Shown here piece by piece: positions 28,301 to 35,528 of a stretch of DNA of 64,000 nucleotides. The position numbers and the translations under genes are program-made. Positions within the stretch are counted from its first letter, which is position 1; each line of letters begins with the position of its first letter. Below the pieces are notes generated by a model that was not told the DNA's origin, searched no databases, and saw nothing but the letters and a program-made list of their open reading frames with translations. Source of the stretch: Norana najaformis (taxonomy: Eukaryota > Annelida > Clitellata > Crassiclitellata > Hormogastridae); the NCBI GenBank assembly GCA_964023275.1, contig OZ029913.1:49355976-49419975 (forward strand). Direction: 5' to 3'.

Positions 28301-31300
28301 GGCAGCAACAGTTGCTTGCTACAGCTGGCTTTAAGCCTTAAAGGGGCAGTGCAGTTCAAAAATAGGTGAACTCAATAGAGACGCACATGTCTCCACTCCC
28401 CAAACGGATTATGGGACCACCTAGTAGCAGTTGTACCTGAAATTGTGGTACTTGTGCTTTGCCTGTCACAGGCAGCCCAGCGGAGTTCAGCTGCTGTCTC
28501 ACCAAGGTTACAACAGTTGGATACTGATAGCCAGAAACATACATTGTCTGGTATTAAATCATAAATGCTTTTGCCCATAACAAGACAGCAATGTGGCCTT
28601 TTGAAGTAACTGTACAAAACTGTCTCGTAGCAGGCTACAGTGCAAGTGCCTTCACATCAGATAGCCTATGTTTTTAGCTTTCTCGCCACTCTAAGACTTA
28701 TGTAACTCTTATACTACTGTACTTCAGCCTGGCATTCTTAACCTGTAGGTTCATTAACAAGTGGTTGTAGCGATTTTGGCTCCTGACGACCGCACGTAAG
28801 AAGAACTGCACTGTACTGTTGCTGGATTGCTATGGTCATTCACAGGATAGAGTTTGAGAAATTAAAATATTATTATCCAACTCAAAGTTTAACATAAATA
28901 GCTCAATCGAATCTACCTAATCAGAAGCATTTACATTATATACACATTATTACTAATTTTTTTCTTAGCTTGAAGCAGCTTCACAAGATCTTCTTGAAGA
29001 TATGCCATTGTTTTAGAAGGATAGTTTTCACACTAAGTGGAATAAATTCCATACAAAATTTTCTTTCAACGTAAACAAAGCTCAAAGAATGTGGATTTGC
29101 CCATCAGTAGGTTGATGGTCTATGAAAAGATAAATACTACATTTCCCAGGGGAAGTTAATGACGTTACTACAACAACCTTTACTAGCTCTCCATCAAAGT
29201 TCTAATCAAATGGGTAAGGCTCCCATAGTCTTTCAGGAGACTTAGCTGAACAAAAAATCTTCAAGTATTTTATAACCTTTGCCTGACAGATATCCATTTT
29301 CAGCCCTTATTCTGGAACTGGCCAGATATTTTTGAGGATTTTATATCCCATTTCACCTCGTAGCCCTGATAAAAATATTATATCTCGTTAACCAATGAAT
29401 ATAGAACTAAGCGTCAAAAATTGTTAAATTGTTAAAAATGAAATTAATTTAAAATTGAATTTTGAACAAATATGCATGTGTACATCATTTATTTGTTTGC
29501 AATGCACATGATGCGCTTTATCAAATACAGCAGTCTGAACAGCTACCATGACTGAAAACCTCATTATGGTCTTTCAAGAAGACCACATTTCTTATAGTTT
29601 ACCATAAAAGACTGCCAATTGTGTTTTTTTTTGTTCTTTCACAAGGTGTTTATGTTTTATATAAACATATATAACCAATAAAATGTTACTTAATTTAGCA
29701 GTAGGCCATGTTTCGAATGACTTACTGTACAAGTGTTCGTCACTAATTGTGGTATTCTGCAGTACATTTTGACTTGCAATCCAACAGAATGTGTAGCATT
29801 CAAAGTAAAGCACTGCACAACTTTTCTGTATGTGATGTCACCTCTCACTGTGATCTGAACAGATTACGCTGTTCGAGCGTAAGGTTTTGCCACCAGAGAT
29901 AGTGCTCATGATGCTTGCCAACTTGGTGGTGGCTGAGATGCCCTGTGCCCAATCCTTAGTTGCTCAGTTTGCAAGCTGTCCTCGTACAACATCCATAAAG
30001 CACCTTCTGGGATCAAGTGTTCACCTGGGCATAGTTGGCAAAATCTGATGCCAGCTTTAACCACAGACACATCTATAAGGTACATGAAGCACTTCTTCCA
30101 CTTCAGTTGTTGGTGTCTACTCAAACTGTACCAAAAAGCTGATCTGAGAGACTAAGCAGTCAATACCAAGCAGCTGCTCGCCTTCTTCTTCAGCCTCCTC
30201 CAAGCTCTCCAGTTACAGACTCAACGTCTTCAAAATTACATTGGTTATTTTTTACAGCTCGGGTCAGGTGGTTTAAAGTTGCTGTCTTTGTATACAAGGC
30301 ATTTCCTGGTCTAGCACTGAGCTACCCACTGATTTGTAGATTCCACTCACAGTTAATCCCACCAGAACAAACTTAAGACCAGCTTCTTCTGGCCAGCCCA
30401 TTGTACCAACCTACAAAAAATACTTGTGGTTTCTGTGCCTTCTCACACACTTGTCCACATCTATAGAATTCAATACTATCTGCTTTATAGGACCTTCTCC
30501 TTCTCTTACTCAGTTTGCAAACAATTTAAAACTTACCTTTCCCAGCCACCCATGCTTTTTTAGATGAATTTATAATAAGCATGATACAAGTGGCAACACA
30601 AAGATGATGATACTATGTGCTGAACACACCACAGCTAATAGATCAAAAACTAGCACTTCACATTTTTATCACATTTCGAAGATCCTAATCTCATCACTTT
30701 GTTGTCACCTGTTCAGATCCTTGCATTCAACTACTTTTCCAAATGTTCCCTCTCCAAGAGTTCGAATAATTTCATCTGAAATATACACAGTATACACATA
30801 ATACATAAATATATTCATACACACTTGAACAGTGTCAACATTTTGGTAAACAGTTCTGCATTTCTAGACCTCTGCCAAAAAGTATATGCGCAGGCTAGTG
30901 TAGAAAGTTTCACTTTTGGAAAGATGAGAAACTTTTTTAATACAGCAGCTAAAGGCTTAAATCAGCAGTCTATTGGAAGTCAGATTATAACAGATTAAAA
31001 TTCCTTGTAGGCCTAATTCATGGAAGGGGCTTGGCACAATGCCCTTCGATTTAAATATGTCACTGACATCAGCCATCACTATGCACTAAATTTACTTTTG
31101 GAATGTCGTAAATTAGCAACTACGCCAACTTCACTTGTGCAAGCTATTTTAACCTTACTGAGTCTGAATGAAGTTTAACGCCCACCCTGTAAAGTCCAGT
31201 TTAATTTTATGTCATGACGTCAGAAGTCTGAACTATTTTATGTTTTTGCCGTAAAACATCATCATGTTGTACTTCATACAACTCTCCCAATATTTAACCT

Positions 31301-33143
31301 ATAAAAACACTTTTAGCATCAAAATGTTCAATAATGTGTCCTCCTTTATGTGTATGAATTTATTTTATGAACAAATATTGGAAATTCCTGATCTTATCCT
31401 GAAACTATATGCACTTGCAGCTGTTTTTTTTAAGGGAAAACACTGTGTGAAGTTTTTTCAATTTTAAAATAATGACAGCAGCTGTTTTAAGAATTTAATA
31501 CCAAACAAAGCCGTAAAAAATTTTTAAATTGGATAATAAATTACCCCAAAAATAAAAAATCCATATACCCTAGTAACCCCAAATTTTGCATTTTAACGAC
31601 AATCCTACGGATGGCATTTTGAAAGCTTTTACAATTTTTTGGTTCATCATGACTACAGCTCTGCCTCACTTTGAGCCACTTGTGAATGGGGGTTCATTTC
31701 ATGTGCAAAACACTGGGATTCTAGTAATTCATCTGTTGGGTGGGGTATGTAATAAAGTTAGATCAAACCTGTTGGCTACCCACATTACAAAAATGCCAAA
31801 ACGTTACATTATAGATGCTGTAACATTCCTTCAGTGTTTGTGGAATGTTTTTTCAAAGTAATAAAAACTTACAAAACATTTAATCAAAGTTGCACACAAA
31901 CCTTACATCAACCATTACGCAAACGTTAAAATAATGCCAGAATGTTTTATTATCATTATTATAATAGTTTTAACATCTGCATGTAACGTTACATCAACCA
32001 TTATGCTAAAGTTTAAATAACATCTGAACATTTTATTATCATAATCAACATTTTTTAACAGTTGCATGTAAGCATTTAATCGATGTTAAGTCAACTGACA
32101 AAGTGTTCTGTAAATGTTTTATGCCAACATTAGACCATGTCCAAAAACCATACTTCAATGTTACATTAACATTCGTGTGCTGCCTGCTTATGAATTTAGT
32201 TTACAAGGGCTAACACCTGACTCACAATTAGGGATGCAAAGTTATAATATATGCATACAATATATATTTTAAGCATATACTATGTTGTGTATAAATACAT
32301 ACACTTTATTAATGTTTCTTTATATATAACATAATAATAGGGAACTAAAGGCAGAACTACTATATGATAGATGGAGACGTCCTCTAGTGAATGCCAGTGA
32401 AAACCCAATTTTGGTATAGACACTAGGAATACATATAACATGCTATAGACAACGAGAGTTGATAGCAGTTGCAAAATATCTGTAAATTTAAAGAGCTGTA
32501 TTTATTTGTTAATTCCTCACCTTTCCTTTGGTAAACTGAAAGCAGTGTAGTTATTTTCATAACAACATTGCAGTATATATCTGACTTAGATCCTCAGCCG
32601 CTATGAACTAACCTTCAGGAATTTGACATGAACCTTTGACACAATTAAATTTTATCAGAGAACAATAAGCAAAGACTGTTACATACATCGATTGATTATA
32701 AGATCCTTTTCTTTGTAAATAAGATGACCATCACAGTCATCCTGTATCTTTGACATGACTTCATTCTTGGTATCAAGTGATACTTTTGAACTCTTTTCTT
32801 CTGCCACTGGCTAGTTACATAAATATAATCCAAAAGCATAACATGATATTAAATGCAGTTAGCAGTATTCTGTATGAAAAGCAAGTAATCCTACAATACC
32901 TATGCTTCTTTGATGGCAAGCATTTCACACAAGGCTAAAAGTCACCCATACCAAGATCTGTAATACTTAGATAAGAATTGAATTTCGTATCTCCAAGTAG
33001 AAAGACAGACAAATAAGAAAAGACAGACAAAATGAAAAAATCTTAAATCAAATTGGGGCTTCAAAAGTTATTATTGTTAATCACAAATATCACTGTACTT
33101 TAACAACACTGACACTAATTAATGAGCAAGAATTAGTAATAGT

Positions 33144-33207
<64 letters not shown>

Positions 33208-33893
33208 TTATTTTGCCACAGTCGAGCAGCATGTTAATGTTACTTACTACAGCCACTCACACAATTCAGGTCATTCCAGTTAAGCTTAACTCTCACTGAA
33301 CATTGTATTCAATATTGTGCATATGCACTCTTATAATGAACACAGCTAATTATGCTGTGCAGATTAAATAGATGCGTTGATTCAAAATTTCCAAATCCAT
33401 CTTGCTCAAAATGAAGTTAATCATCAAGCACTATTCGAACACCACGCTGATTCTTGAGGCTTTGTTTAACGATGATGGTTAAAATTTTTTAGGACAAAGT
33501 GAAAAGCTGATTGAAAAGATATGTAGAAGAAGGTTCAACAAATGATACAAAAATTTCTCAGCTTATTATGAATAGTACCAATATAAGAAACTAAAATAAA
33601 TACAATACCTTTTCTGCAAAAAGCCAGTGAGAGTCCACCATATCATTCGATGCTGTGGTTCCATTTTTTTCACTGACTACCGCTTTCTCTCCTCTGATAT
33701 CAACTGGATTTCCTTTTTCCAAATCTGTACATCCTTTCACCTGATTAGCTTCTGTTTGTAGAGATGCATGTGTTTTATCACTTCCCTTTCCAGCTGTATC
33801 TGATGATGATGATGCTCCCACCAAAGTGCCAACATGTATTGCATTCAACTTGCTTCTCAGAGTTGCAATACTATCTGGTCTGGGCATGATCAA
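4280..33893 (-). CDS. CLK/LAMMER dual-specificity protein kinase, split gene, 3' end outside window
   Basis: CLK kinases are nuclear dual-specificity kinases that phosphorylate SR splicing factors. Ten minus-strand exons join in phase: 33609-33893, 32687-32810, 30709-30775, 27904-28020, 20618-20708, 17362-17437, 12596-12690, 11951-12080, 9227-9309 and 4280-4359 (1148 nt, 382 codons plus 2 nt). The product has about 134 N-terminal residues without kinase motifs. These are followed by [22 protein letters not shown] (P-loop), VAVKIIKN (catalytic lysine), [10 protein letters not shown] (helix C), [12 protein letters not shown] (hinge), [11 protein letters not shown] (catalytic loop), [20 protein letters not shown] and [11 protein letters not shown], the family signature. 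All catalytic residues are present and no exon carries a stop. The final C-lobe part is missing and probably lies left of position 1. The first exon given may be preceded by a noncoding 5' exon. The introns are filled with transposon remnants. Confidence 0.93.
4360..5057. other. Kinase intron, no feature recognised
   Basis: AT-rich intron sequence between kinase exons, with no transposon protein or RNA gene recognised. Confidence 0.4.
5058..5140 (+). mobile_element. 5S rRNA-derived SINE fragment
   Basis: This resembles the 3' two thirds of 5S rRNA, including its internal promoter. An AAGTTTTAAGTAACATCGAG block matches box A with changes, then come GGTTGGTTAGTACTTAGACG and GGTGACTGTCCACAGAATACC. 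A related copy at 12800-12862 shares the flank TGTTGAT-TATG-TGCTGAC upstream. That suggests a SINE3-type repeat family with a 5S-derived head, not a working 5S gene. Confidence 0.72.
5651..5688. repeat. Perfect 17-bp inverted repeat (hairpin)
   Basis: Arms 5651-5667 and 5672-5688 are exact reverse complements with a 4-base loop (AGTG). The right arm is followed by a partial tandem copy (TTTCTACTCAAAG). It lies in a kinase intron. No transposon with these ends was recognised. Confidence 0.85.
5780..6188. mobile_element. Tc1/mariner-type MITE with transposase end remnants
   Basis: A 409-bp element flanked by TA, with terminal inverted repeats of about 27 bp. It starts CACTGTGTCCGGAAAAATTCC and ends with the reverse complement. 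Inside, plus strand, an ATG at 5985 encodes MAFSEEDS and then a stop. In another frame, up to the TAG at 6076, the sequence encodes [17 protein letters not shown], a typical C-terminus of Tc1/mariner-related transposases. The element therefore looks like an internally deleted derivative in which the two ends of the transposase gene were joined. Confidence 0.88.
6190..7059. other. Kinase intron, no feature recognised
   Basis: A 129-codon open frame at 6518-6907 (plus) and shorter overlapping frames show no motif or splice support. Nothing could be assigned. Confidence 0.35.
7070..7195. repeat. Degenerate GGACTC/GACTTGGACTC simple repeat
   Basis: About 120 bp built from imperfect copies of a GACTC-containing unit (GGACTCG, TGACTCAAC, GGACTTGAAC). 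It looks like a decayed minisatellite. Confidence 0.7.
7225..7335. repeat. Dispersed repeat, family A copy 1
   Basis: The stretch with CCAGATATCCTTCACTCCACC and AGGTCTGTGCAAGACAGGTA resembles 59925-59990 and part of 61935-61990. This suggests an unnamed dispersed repeat with copies in both halves of the window. No coding content was recognised. Confidence 0.45.
7340..8120. other. Kinase intron, no feature recognised
   Basis: AT-rich sequence between a dispersed repeat and the pogo-like element, with no gene or RNA recognised. Confidence 0.35.
8121..9132. mobile_element. pogo/Tigger-like DNA transposon remnant
   Basis: 1012 bp flanked by TA, with inverted ends TAGTAAAACTTCGTTATAA and the reverse complement of CAGTAAAACTTCATTATAA, plus further GTTATAACAGAC-type subterminal copies. 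Both ends match the pogo/Tigger group. The body does not contain an intact transposase. Near the right end, plus strand, 8910-8933 encodes QMTMKDFF just before a TGA. This is a PCNA-binding (PIP-box) type C-terminus, as known for pogo transposase. Confidence 0.85.
9227..9309 (-). CDS. CLK kinase exon (alpha-F region)
   Basis: 83 bp, phase 1 to 0. The acceptor is ATATTTTAG and the donor is TTTCAG|GTCAGA. It encodes [19 protein letters not shown] then LYTGYTLFQ, the conserved [10 protein letters not shown] block of CLK kinases. Confidence 0.94.
9310..10260. other. Kinase intron with SINE-like traces
   Basis: Around 9535-9610 a GTAATTGTAACTGTAACTGCATCA...TATAGCACC stretch resembles 61655-61690 and 12436-12460, and is probably the tail of a dispersed SINE or LINE. 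The rest shows nothing recognisable. Confidence 0.4.
10700..11345 (+). mobile_element. LINE fragment, 3' end of ORF2
   Basis: In mixed plus-strand frames the sequence resembles the end of a non-LTR ORF2: a tract near 10790-10930, then [19 protein letters not shown] near 11145 and [12 protein letters not shown] with a stop at 11322. These correspond to the usual SFSVIGPKLWNSLP and KLKTYLF blocks. It is heavily decayed. A 139-codon minus-strand frame at 10265-10684 next to it has no support. Confidence 0.5.
11455..11567. repeat. GAT/ATG trinucleotide microsatellite
   Basis: Imperfect ATGATG/GATGAT repeat with short interruptions, just after the LINE remnant. It may be the tail of that LINE. 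The open frames across it (poly-Asp, poly-Met or poly-His) are artefacts. Confidence 0.85.
11951..12080 (-). CDS. CLK kinase exon (DFG and activation segment)
   Basis: 130 bp, phase 0 to 1. The acceptor is TTTTTCAG and the donor is CTTAG|GTAATT. It encodes [15 protein letters not shown] ... [19 protein letters not shown], which carries the metal-binding DFG, the CLK activation segment and the APE motif. Confidence 0.94.
12596..12690 (-). CDS. CLK kinase exon (catalytic loop)
   Basis: 95 bp. The acceptor is TTTCTTTCAG and the donor is AAAAGA|GTAAGA. It encodes [18 protein letters not shown] then [21 protein letters not shown] is the CLK-type catalytic loop, in which Thr replaces the usual Arg of HRD, as is normal for this family. 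Confidence 0.94.
12800..12862 (+). mobile_element. 5S rRNA-derived SINE fragment, second copy
   Basis: Contains ATGTTAAGCATCACTGAGCCC then AGTTAGTACTTGGACAGGTG, matching 5S rRNA box A and box C regions better than the 5058-5140 copy does in places. The upstream flank TGTTGATACTATGCTGACC is shared with the first copy. It lies in the kinase intron just upstream of the catalytic-loop exon. Confidence 0.72.
13138..14154 (-). pseudogene. Duplicated, truncated copy of the CLK lysine exon and its intron
   Basis: This segment is a diverged copy of 27970-28838. On the minus strand it has the acceptor TATTTCAG, then [15 protein letters not shown], after which homology breaks within the exon and the frame runs into IKKVQADSG and a stop. 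The exon's second half and donor are missing. The homologous intron tract is clear: GTAAAATCAATATACATCAG, GTATCAGCTGCCTCAAAGGG and the run to GTTGCTGGATTGCTATGGT. This copy also has insertions absent from the other, such as 13280-13355. It cannot replace the real exon without breaking the frame. Confidence 0.88.
14135..14640 (+). mobile_element. LINE endonuclease fragment with a GATTAC-type tail
   Basis: Plus-strand frames resemble a LINE endonuclease domain ([18 protein letters not shown] ... [11 protein letters not shown], then LLDILTADE). From 14577 comes a 3' tail (CAGCTTTCGTTGAGCGCTGTAGAAAT, ending in TTTACGATTACGATAC) that recurs at 44780, 45520, 46120 and 47275. The tail is probably the 3' end of a separate LINE or SINE copy. 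Confidence 0.6.
14680..15620 (+). mobile_element. L2/CR1-like LINE fragment, C-terminal RT region
   Basis: A plus-strand frame at 15130-15470 encodes [15 protein letters not shown], then [28 protein letters not shown] and [13 protein letters not shown]. This is the LDYCNSLL ... HWLPI block that follows the reverse transcriptase in L2/CR1-type ORF2. About 300 bp near 14870-15150 do not fit and may be an insertion. A short (GAT)n run lies at 15705-15722. Confidence 0.82.
16090..16710 (+). mobile_element. LINE ORF2 C-terminus (RTE/Nimb-like)
   Basis: The sequence reads [14 protein letters not shown], then, after frameshifts and stops, [39 protein letters not shown] and [13 protein letters not shown]. 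This FGH ... GRPR ... W pattern is the known C-terminus of endonuclease-reverse transcriptases of RTE-like LINEs. It is a different family from the L2/CR1-like pieces nearby. Confidence 0.78.
17141..17628. repeat. Identical 32-bp direct repeats flanking a kinase exon
   Basis: The sequence AATATTCAGTACATTATCAG plus GTAGGTCAATGA occurs at 17141-17172 and again, identically, at 17597-17628. Between them lies the kinase exon 17362-17437 with its splice sites. Confidence 0.85.
17362..17437 (-). CDS. CLK kinase exon (alpha-E region)
   Basis: 76 bp. The acceptor is TCTTAATAG and the donor is AAAT|GTGAGT. It encodes [15 protein letters not shown] then [10 protein letters not shown], the segment just before the catalytic loop. 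Its last T joins TT of the next exon to give the Phe of KFLHEN. The exon is bracketed by two identical 32-bp direct repeats (17141-17172 and 17597-17628). Confidence 0.92.
17630..19170 (+). mobile_element. L2/CR1-like LINE fragment, endonuclease to RT
   Basis: Plus-strand pieces, in order, are: an endonuclease end ([15 protein letters not shown]), a linker ([22 protein letters not shown] then [11 protein letters not shown]), a pre-RT segment ([15 protein letters not shown]), AFDTVDQEI near 18838, [22 protein letters not shown] near 18975, and a decayed active site [11 protein letters not shown] near 19065. Many frameshifts and stops are present. Confidence 0.82.
19460..20060 (-). mobile_element. 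L2/CR1-like LINE fragment, minus strand
   Basis: The minus strand encodes [19 protein letters not shown] near 19740 and [16 protein letters not shown] then [18 protein letters not shown] at 19468-19683. It is the same subfamily as 44063-44311, which is less damaged. A separate plus-strand LINE end ([15 protein letters not shown]) follows at 20145-20205. Confidence 0.8.
20618..20708 (-). CDS. CLK kinase exon (hinge region)
   Basis: 91 bp. The acceptor is TTTTGCAG and the donor is CTG|GTGAGT. It encodes [20 protein letters not shown] followed by [10 protein letters not shown], a close match to the CLK hinge and alpha-D region. Phase 2 to 0. An earlier acceptor choice would give a stop, so the phase fixes this boundary. 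Confidence 0.93.
21160..21197. repeat. 38-bp perfect palindrome
   Basis: Positions 21160-21178 and 21179-21197 are exact reverse complements with no spacer, centred on AAGTATACTT. The arms carry TGTGCTGTGCTTTCAAG. No element boundary was recognised here. Confidence 0.9.
21830..22870 (+). mobile_element. L2/CR1-like LINE fragment, RT to 3' end
   Basis: Contains [34 protein letters not shown] (active site D decayed), [14 protein letters not shown], then a 3' part with [13 protein letters not shown] near 22760. It is the same family as 870-1175. Several stops are present. Confidence 0.82.
22875..24035. other. Kinase intron, no feature recognised
   Basis: No exon, transposon protein or RNA gene was recognised. 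The right part (23830-24035) is the 3' flank of the 565-codon gene and may contain its 3' UTR. No clear inverted terminal repeat with the sequence beyond 26000 could be drawn by eye. Confidence 0.4.
24036..25733 (-). CDS. Intact single-exon gene, 565-aa zinc-cluster and RNase H-like protein
   Basis: This protein belongs to a type I recall as multicopy and uncharacterised in many invertebrate genomes. Residues 5-100 carry paired Cys/His: C13/C16 of CYIC, C56-C60 of CCATC, and HVDDCYFC at 89-96. An acidic, Pro/Ser-rich linker spans about 140-175. The C-terminal half has [15 protein letters not shown] (D264), [13 protein letters not shown] (D318), CFLCEWDSR (C337/C340), [10 protein letters not shown] (H385) and [12 protein letters not shown] (E513/E516). 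Two beta-strand-like segments ending in Asp plus a late helical Glu fit an RNase H-type (DDE) nuclease, which is inference. The reading frame has no stop or frameshift, unlike nearly every other element here. It lies within a kinase intron, on the kinase's strand, with its own TATA box. It could be a recently inserted transposon gene or a domesticated one. Confidence 0.88.
   Translation of the reverse strand: MPRKCVNTVDNFCYICGEVTFANQKKSITYQVKKAYHAYFECKVGDQDKPWAPHICCATCTTQLSQWLNGKRPSMPFAVPMVWREQSNHVDDCYFCLVPPLSGGITKQKKSTIVYPNILSALRPVPHGDGLPIPEPPAEYIFLDSSDEDKGEPTCSSPGPSACSDPDFHCGASSTPHRITQEELNDLVRDLDLSKNKAELLGSRLQQWNLLEEDVTITSYRKRHQQLEPFFMKESNLVFCSNIDDLMNALQITHDPQEWRLFVDSSTLSLKAVLLHNGNRLPSIPLAHAVHMKETYDNLKQLLHSIDYNRYKWHLCGDLKVVAILMGLQQGYTKYMCFLCEWDSRARELHYVRKEWTPRQNMAVGQKNIQHPALVEAHKILLPPLHIKLGLVKNFVKAMDRTSPAFRYLHEKFPRLSEAKIKEGVFVGPQIRELFKDDRFNNLLEGDAKQAWNAFRLVSTDFLGNVRAENYKELVEDMLKQYQKFRCNMSLKMHFLHSHLDFFPDNCGMVSDEHGERFHQDIATMEQRYQGKWSTTMLADYCWTLRRDAPEQLYKRQAKNLRTSL
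25848..25886 (-). promoter_or_regulatory. Promoter of the 565-aa gene: TATA box and CRE palindrome
   Basis: On the minus strand TATATAAA (25848-25855) lies about 115 bases upstream of the ATG. Just upstream of it a 10-bp inverted repeat with a 6-base loop (25861-25886) contains a perfect CRE, TGACGTCA (25865-25872), and a second half-site, TGACGTAA. The spacing is consistent with an ATF/CREB-responsive core promoter. It could also be part of a transposon terminus. Confidence 0.6.
26196..27192 (+). repeat. 298-bp tandem array made of a LINE 3' end
   Basis: About 3.3 nearly identical copies with a 298-bp period (for example, GCGTCTTTTCATTCTCAACT recurs at 26463 and 26761). Each unit contains a LINE ORF2 end ([19 protein letters not shown], [20 protein letters not shown]) followed by AT-rich sequence. 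The copies differ at only a few positions, so the array is young or homogenised. Confidence 0.9.
27195..27903. other. Kinase intron, no feature recognised
   Basis: AT-rich intron sequence between the 298-bp array and the lysine exon, with no coding or RNA signal recognised. Confidence 0.4.
27904..28020 (-). CDS. CLK kinase exon (catalytic lysine and helix C)
   Basis: 117 bp. The acceptor is ATATTTTAG and the donor is GAAAA|GTGAGA. It encodes [19 protein letters not shown] ... [17 protein letters not shown], with the ATP-contacting Lys of VAVK and the helix C Glu of LEINVL. Part of this exon and its upstream intron are duplicated at 13138-14154. Confidence 0.93.
27970..28838 (-). repeat. Source copy of the intragenic duplication
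   Basis: Matches 13138-14154 in the same orientation. It starts within the kinase exon 27904-28020 and runs into the upstream intron, ending at TTGCTGGATTGCTATGGTCAT. Because this copy keeps the whole exon and its donor, it is probably the original. Confidence 0.85.
28840..29885. other. Kinase intron, no feature recognised
   Basis: No recognised gene or transposon protein. It precedes a piggyBac-like fragment on the minus strand. Confidence 0.35.
29890..30126 (-). pseudogene. piggyBac-like transposase fragment
   Basis: The minus strand encodes [19 protein letters not shown] then [11 protein letters not shown], closely resembling the YSLNRQTIKWWKKLFFHLLD-type block after the catalytic core of piggyBac transposases. 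It goes on to ...[14 protein letters not shown]. Only this short segment is readable. No TTAA-flanked ends were seen, so it is a remnant. Confidence 0.6.
30130..30560 (+). mobile_element. LINE fragment, 3' end of ORF2
   Basis: Decayed plus-strand frames resemble the end of a LINE ORF2 ([17 protein letters not shown], then [24 protein letters not shown] near 30490-30540). It lies just upstream of the kinase P-loop exon. Weak but consistent with the order of blocks. Confidence 0.4.
30709..30775 (-). CDS. CLK kinase exon (glycine-rich loop)
   Basis: 67 bp. The acceptor is ATATTTCAG and the donor is AACAG|GTGACA. It encodes [21 protein letters not shown], the ATP-binding P-loop of CLK kinases. 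The split codons join in phase with the exons on both sides. Confidence 0.93.
30780..32686. other. Kinase intron with an 86-bp imperfect tandem repeat
   Basis: At about 31895-32110, TTACATCAACCATTA-G units repeat roughly every 86 bp (31903 and 31989), with ACATTTTATTATCAT between. No coding features were recognised elsewhere in the stretch. Confidence 0.5.
32687..32810 (-). CDS. CLK kinase exon (DGHLIY segment before the kinase domain)
   Basis: 124 bp, phase 0 to 1. The acceptor is AACTAG|CCAGTGG and the donor is CGAT|GTATGT. It encodes PVAEEKSSK ... [18 protein letters not shown]. The DGHLIY block is the conserved lead-in to the CLK kinase domain. The final T joins AT of the next exon to make the Tyr of YEII. 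Confidence 0.88.
33148..33203. repeat. (TA)n microsatellite
   Basis: An uninterrupted TA dinucleotide run of about 56 bp in a kinase intron. Confidence 0.95.
33609..33893 (-). CDS. CLK kinase exon 1 found (N-terminal region)
   Basis: 285 bp, phase 0 at both ends. The acceptor is TTTGTAG and the donor is AAG|GTATTG. It encodes 95 residues rich in Ser, Thr, Lys and Glu, ending HWLFAEK. An ATG seven bases into the exon ([10 protein letters not shown]) is a good candidate start if the upstream exon is noncoding. It has no RS repeats, although vertebrate CLKs have an RS-rich N-terminus. Confidence 0.75.
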
Positions 33894-33917
33894 CTACAAA
33901 CGGATTGCTGTTTATCA

Positions 33918-34045
<128 letters not shown>

Positions 34046-34059
34046 CATATCATTCTAAA

Positions 34060-35210
34060 AGGATGTATATACACACATTTTAAAGCTTTAGTCACTGTGT
34101 GTGCCAGTGGTACAGAATTAAATGTTTTACAGTTTTCCTAGTTGGATATATTCACATAGTCTTCTCTCTGCATGCCCTTCTTTAACATCACATGGATCAT
34201 TTTTGGTTCAATAGTATACTGAAAAATTTAGTTCTGACAGCCCTGACAATTGCGCGTTCAACATCAAAACATGACTTTGCACCACTAAGGCATAAAATTC
34301 GAAATAAAAAACGCGACATCATTCAGCAGTGTTCCTGAACCACAAATATGCGTTTCATGGCTTCTACACCCAAAATGCAACTTTGTACCAAACCACTGGA
34401 CCGTTGGTTGGTTGCGAAATACTGATGTACGGATGAAACTACACAACCGAAAGTATTTGGCACCACATTTAAGCTTTCAAATAAAAAAATCACAAGTCGT
34501 AGGAGTTGTGGAAACACAAAATACATTGTCTTACGATGACTCTTACTTAATACGTACCGCGCACCTTCTATAATAAACTCCATCAAATCTGCTTGCTTGT
34601 TCCGAAACAACGACTCCTGGGCTATATCGAGAAGTGCACCCAGGGCTACGATCAGCGCCTGCAAGCACCAAGACAAGTCGAGTCTTAGGCGATCTCTCGT
34701 TCTTCAACGCCTACAAGGGCCAACTAGTTACATTTGCTGGCGCCAACATACAGGATGCAGTCAATTCGCATCAGCTGTAGCTACAGCCAGGCAGCCGACG
34801 CCTTTACTCATAGGCCAGCCCTAGAGTGCACTGGCTAACGCCCTTAGAAGCTTCGCTGGCTGTTTCCGTGGCACTTGGCGCAGCGTTCCCAGAAAAGCTG
34901 CAGAAACTACAGATGAGCCTGTGCAGTGTATGACGTAAGTCGTCGGCCTACGTTACGTACGATGGCTCTGAAACAACCAGGATAGTTGCCATGAATAGGC
35001 CTACGTAATATTTTAAAAACAGTATAAACCTAATCAGGCCCGGTTTAAGAGCTATGGGAGTCTCGAGGCACAAGGTAATGCGAGGCTCTTCCTTCGTCAT
35101 CTCCATCTCTTCACCCCTTCGCGAATCGGCTATCCCAAAGGCAAGAGGTCTTGGGCTAGTGAGGTGGATAAGGTCCAAAGAAGCAGTGAACAGTTAAACA
35201 AGTGGATAAA
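34060..35210. promoter_or_regulatory. Putative 5' region of the CLK kinase gene
   Basis: Upstream of the first kinase exon found there is a less AT-rich tract (about 34600-34960) with several CG dinucleotides. It could hold the promoter and a noncoding first exon, with possible minus-strand donors at GCG|GTACGT (about 34556) or TTAA|GTAAGA (about 34545). Neither gives an in-phase coding join to 33893, so any upstream exon is probably untranslated. This is inference only. Confidence 0.3.
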
Positions 35211-35242
35211 AGCATGAGACTTGGCACAGATACTGTAAACAA

Positions 35243-35528
35243 CATGCTGAATCCAAATTTAAAAGGATGCAGCGATTTATGTGGCGATATCATCCTTTAA
35301 AATGAGGCCAAAGTACACAACTGCAAAATATAAACAAATGTGACTTTTAATACGTACCGCTTAATAATACCGCTTAAGGAATTTCAGGCATGTATATTGA
35401 TCACATGAGATTATAGATGGGTATATAGATCCACAAATACATGCTGAATCCAAAATTAAAGGGATGCATCAAGTTATACGGCGCCATCGGCCTTTAAAAT
35501 GAGGTCAAAGTTCACAACTGCAAAATAA
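35243..35528. repeat. Imperfect tandem duplication, about 190-bp spacing
   Basis: A block containing CATGCTGAATCCAAATTTAAA and CCTTTAAAATGAGG (35243-35329) recurs with changes at 35432-35528. No coding content. Confidence 0.7.

Noticed and set aside
34323..34676. 117-codon minus-strand ORF upstream of the kinase exons
   Set aside because: It has no recognisable motif, and no donor in it joins in phase to the 33893 acceptor.
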